Of a stretch of DNA of 64,000 nt, positions 61,122 through 64,000 are shown one piece after another (position 1 is the first letter of the stretch; every line of letters begins with the position of its first letter). The notes under the pieces were generated by a model. The model had not been told where the DNA came from. It ran no database searches and saw nothing but the letters and a program-made list of their open reading frames with translations. Made by a program: the position numbers and the translations under genes. This stretch comes from Flavobacteriales bacterium (GTDB taxonomy: Bacteria; Bacteroidota; Bacteroidia; CAIKAF01): positions 28,811 through 92,810 of the forward strand of contig JAOABX010000002.1 in NCBI GenBank assembly GCA_026418175.1. The letters run 5' to 3'.

Positions 61122-63143
61122 ATGAACCTTGAATTATTACATCGCATATTATATTTGGGACCTTTGCCGGCAAAAGAATTTTCTATGATTCCATTGCTGG
61201 TGTATTATGGTTTTTGGATTATTCTTCATGCTATCTTTTCTCATAAATCATGGATGAAGGGTATGTTTGCCCTGGCTATTTCGGCTGGCACGCTGTTTTC
61301 TTCCGTAGGTTTGTTGTTTCCATCAGTTTTGCTTGTGTTGTTAATACAACATTACTGCGAAGTTTATCTTTATATACAATTATCCCGCATTCAGCAAGTA
61401 TTGATTACCATTGTTAGTGGTATTGTTAGCGTAATAGCTATTGCAGTGCTACATCATATGTTTTTTGATTTGGGAGATATTTTTGTATTCAATCCTCAAT
61501 CACCACTAATTTTTACTAAGTTTTATTTCTGGGCATTTTTTGCCGTTGTGGTAACAATCTATTCATCGGTTTACCAAAAGATAGGCATGCGTAATGCCTT
61601 TTTGGGGATAGTAAGTTTATTTTTTTATTACAAAACAAGTGGATTATTTTTTCTATTGTTGATATTTAGTACAATAACTGATTATTGGATTGGGCTTCGA
61701 CTCGATAAAACATATGCTCCAGTTAAACGCAAGGCTTTGGTGGGATTGAGCATATTTTTAAACCTTACCACATTGATTTATTTTAAATACGCTTACTTTT
61801 TCACAGATGCCTTTAATCAGATTTTTCATACTGATTACCGGATAATAAATTGGTTGGCGTATTGGAGCAACGGATACTTAGGTACTCATTTCGATATAGA
61901 TGAAATTTTGCTACCGGTCGGTGTTTCGTTTTTTACATTTCAAACCATAAGTTATTCGGTAGATGTATATCGTCGTTTGATTAAACCAGTACGAAGTATC
62001 AGCGATTTTGCTTTTTATGTGGCCTATTTCCCGCAGTTGGTGGCCGGACCCATCGTTCGTGCGAATGAATTTGTTCCCCAGATTTATGAAAAATATCAGG
62101 TAACCCGCTATGAATTTGGATTGGCTGTTTTCTGGATTTTAAACGGCTTGCTTAAAAAAATGGTGATTGGCGATTATATGGCCGTAAATTTTATTGACCG
62201 TGTTTTTGATTATCCGGAAAATTATACCGGTTTTGGTGTATTGATGGCATTATTTACATACTCCTTGCAAGTATATGCTGATTTTTCAGGATATACAGAT
62301 ATTGCTATTGGCGTTTCATTATTGATGGGATTTCGGCTTCCTGTCAATTTTAATTCACCCTACAAAGCTCGAAACGTGGGTGAATTTTGGAAGCGATGGC
62401 ACATGTCACTAAGCACTTGGTTGAAAGATTATTTGTACATACCCTTAGGTGGAAATCGTAAAAGCTCCATCGGAACTTGGATATGGAGTTTAGTTATCAT
62501 CTTATTTGTAATATTAATTTCAGGTACTAATTGGTGGAAAATTGCTTTAGTATTTGTTGGATTTTCATTTGTTGCATTTATTCTTGGTATAGTTGTGCCT
62601 TCATTCAGAAGCGGAATGATTACCAACATTAATCTGATGATAACCATGGTAATTGGCGGATTGTGGCATGGTGCCAGTTGGAATTTTGTAATTTGGGGGG
62701 CATTAAACGGGGCTGCTTTAGTAATATACAAAGGGTGGAAAAAAATTTCACCCTATGAAAAAAGCAATCATTGGTTGGTGGTGGGGTGGAAGGTGTTTTT
62801 TACATTTACATTCATATCGTTTACACGATTATTTTTCAGAGCTGGTGATATTAAGAATACCGGCGATGGAATGGAATTAGCCAGTAGAATGTGGAATCAA
62901 TTGATGACCAATTGGAGCTGGGACGCCAGTTTAAAGATAGTAGAAAATCACTGGGGAGTATTTGTGATGTTTATTATTGGCATGGTAATTCATTGGTTGC
63001 CCGTAAACATTAAAACTAAATACCGCACTGCATTTATTCATGCTCATCCAGCAGTTCAAATAACAAGTGTGGTATTTACAGTATTTTTAATTTACCAATT
63101 TATTACTTCCGATTTGCAAGCATTTATTTATTTTCAGTTTTAA
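61122..63143 (+). CDS. MBOAT-family O-acyltransferase (AlgI/PatA-like) with N-terminal extension
   Basis: A 673-residue polytopic enzyme that moves acyl groups, usually acetyl, across the membrane for transfer to extracytoplasmic polymers. MBOAT motifs: LPVGVSFFTFQTISYSVDVY, then VAGPIVRANEF, then GEFWKRWHMSLSTWLKDYL (W426-H427) and the catalytic-type H516 in GGLWHGASWNFVIWG. The family core begins near residue 150; residues 1-150 add about four helices not found in typical AlgI proteins (about 470-520 residues). It ends the plus-strand cluster. Convergent with mgtE to the right. Confidence 0.92.
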   Translation: MNLELLHRILYLGPLPAKEFSMIPLLVYYGFWIILHAIFSHKSWMKGMFALAISAGTLFSSVGLLFPSVLLVLLIQHYCEVYLYIQLSRIQQVLITIVSGIVSVIAIAVLHHMFFDLGDIFVFNPQSPLIFTKFYFWAFFAVVVTIYSSVYQKIGMRNAFLGIVSLFFYYKTSGLFFLLLIFSTITDYWIGLRLDKTYAPVKRKALVGLSIFLNLTTLIYFKYAYFFTDAFNQIFHTDYRIINWLAYWSNGYLGTHFDIDEILLPVGVSFFTFQTISYSVDVYRRLIKPVRSISDFAFYVAYFPQLVAGPIVRANEFVPQIYEKYQVTRYEFGLAVFWILNGLLKKMVIGDYMAVNFIDRVFDYPENYTGFGVLMALFTYSLQVYADFSGYTDIAIGVSLLMGFRLPVNFNSPYKARNVGEFWKRWHMSLSTWLKDYLYIPLGGNRKSSIGTWIWSLVIILFVILISGTNWWKIALVFVGFSFVAFILGIVVPSFRSGMITNINLMITMVIGGLWHGASWNFVIWGALNGAALVIYKGWKKISPYEKSNHWLVVGWKVFFTFTFISFTRLFFRAGDIKNTGDGMELASRMWNQLMTNWSWDASLKIVENHWGVFVMFIIGMVIHWLPVNIKTKYRTAFIHAHPAVQITSVVFTVFLIYQFITSDLQAFIYFQF

Positions 63144-63190
63144 AGGAATGTTACTTATAATTCTTAAACATAGAATATTAAAGCCCAAAA

Positions 63191-64000
63191 TCAAAGCGCT
63201 CCGTACATCAATCTACCAATAAGGAAATAAATAAACATTCCGGTGATATCGTTCATGGTAGTTATAAATGGCCCAGTAGCTAAGGCTGGATCTATTTTAA
63301 ATCGATTTAATGTAAGTGGAATAAATGTTCCCAAAATAGAGGCTACTACAATTACGGTAATCATTGCTGTGCCAACAGTGATAGCTAATTCAATTGAATT
63401 TCCAAAGAGTAGATTATAGCTGAGGATGACTGCAGCACATACTAATCCGTTAAGTAAACCAACGGATAATTCTTTGAAGAATTTTAACCAAGCATCGCCT
63501 TTGCGTAGCGTATTATTGGCTAATCCCTGTACAATAATGGCACTGGATTGTACGCCGGCATTTCCTCCCATGGCTGCAATCAATGGAATAAAATATGCCA
63601 TTTCGGGATGAACTTGTATTTGTTCTTCGTAGGTACTGATAACCCGGCTGCCTACAATTCCACCTATTAAACCTACCAACAACCAAGGCATGCGGCCACG
63701 GGTAAGAGTCCAAATATTATCATCTGATTCAATGCTTCCACTTAATCCACTCATCAACTGATAGTCTTTATCCGCTTCTTCCTGGATAACATCCACCACA
63801 TCGTCTATAGTAATACGTCCAACCAATCGTCCCAATTCATCTACAACTGGCAATACCACCAAATCGTACTTCTTCATGATATTGGCAACTTCTTCAGCCG
63901 GCATGTGTACATAAGCTATCTGAATTTTGTCAATATACATATCGGAAATGGGAATACTTTCCGGTTCAATCAGTAATTTTTTTAGTGGTAAAATTCCTAA
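63191..64000 (-). CDS. mgtE: MgtE-type magnesium transporter (N-terminus cut by window edge)
   Basis: The gene enters from the right edge and ends at 63191. The visible 269 codons hold the end of a CBS pair (YDLVVLPVVDELGRLVGRITIDDVVDVI), the connecting helix and all five membrane helices (SGSIESDDNIWTLTRGRMPWLL read in two parts; YFIPLIAAMGGNAGVQS; FKIDPALATGPFITTMNDITG). The GGNAGVQS and DPALATGPF motifs are MgtE pore hallmarks. It is a full paralogue of the MgtE at the left edge, not the other end of it, since both contain a CBS region. The upstream end and promoter lie outside the window. Confidence 0.93.
   Translation of the reverse strand, partial: LGILPLKKLLIEPESIPISDMYIDKIQIAYVHMPAEEVANIMKKYDLVVLPVVDELGRLVGRITIDDVVDVIQEEADKDYQLMSGLSGSIESDDNIWTLTRGRMPWLLVGLIGGIVGSRVISTYEEQIQVHPEMAYFIPLIAAMGGNAGVQSSAIIVQGLANNTLRKGDAWLKFFKELSVGLLNGLVCAAVILSYNLLFGNSIELAITVGTAMITVIVVASILGTFIPLTLNRFKIDPALATGPFITTMNDITGMFIYFLIGRLMYGAL

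Overview
The window is a stretch of AT-rich bacterial chromosome from a member of the phylum Bacteroidota. Several features point there: a fused SecDF, a fused alpha/beta 2-oxoacid dehydrogenase E1, two secreted proteins with type IX secretion (T9SS) C-terminal tails (one type A, one type B / gliding-associated), promoters of the Bacteroidota form TTG-N19-22-TAnnTTTG upstream of secDF, the E1 gene and parE, and almost no Shine-Dalgarno sequences. I cannot place it safely below phylum. No rRNA, tRNA, CRISPR array, phage or insertion sequence was seen. Coding density is high, and TGA is a normal stop codon in many genes.

Layout. 1-3810 (minus): a truncated MgtE-type Mg2+ transporter, a decayed MgtC-like gene, and a three-gene operon of retropepsin-like protease, response regulator and histidine kinase. 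3822-6975: secDF with its own promoter and terminator. 7060-9459 (plus): a lipoprotein gene broken by one in-frame TGA, a TauE-type exporter and a 3-methyladenine DNA glycosylase. 9452-14971 (minus): a secreted caspase-like TPR protein, a SIMPL-domain protein, a DMT transporter and ribD. 15048-18786 (plus): an outer-membrane-type protein, prmC and ligA. 18752-23730: a NUDIX hydrolase and an M1 aminopeptidase (minus), then an EamA transporter and an S41 protease (plus). 23781-33118 (minus): LRR and TPR proteins, a PaaE-like reductase, and a compact DUF58/MoxR/DUF4350/DUF4129/membrane protein/SpoIIM operon. 33212-38522 (minus): the two T9SS cargo proteins.

38631-44541 (plus) is a run of E1, a DUF6687-like protein, MurQ and a peptide-binding lipoprotein. 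It is followed by a convergent Ca2+-type P-ATPase (minus), then parE, a lipoprotein, a copper ATPase, a small HMA chaperone and an RmlD-like reductase (plus). 53472-56030 holds an NSS sodium symporter, a 42-residue membrane protein overlapping its stop codon, and an FAH-family enzyme. 56054-63143 is a tight plus-strand cluster: SGNH hydrolase, LysM/transglycosylase-like protein, two tandem SGNH-like membrane-anchored proteins and an MBOAT acyltransferase. The window ends in a second, truncated MgtE paralogue.

The most interesting part is the 56-63 kb cluster. It looks like an envelope O-acylation system (MBOAT plus SGNH partners, as in AlgI/J/X or PatA/B) joined to a LysM protein whose transglycosylase fold has lost the catalytic glutamate and the usual AYNAGPG motif. 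A catalytically dead, wall-binding transglycosylase fold may act as a targeting subunit. Other points worth attention are the retropepsin/two-component operon, the mgtC remnant, the MetS-like micro-subunit, and the secreted caspase-TPR protein.
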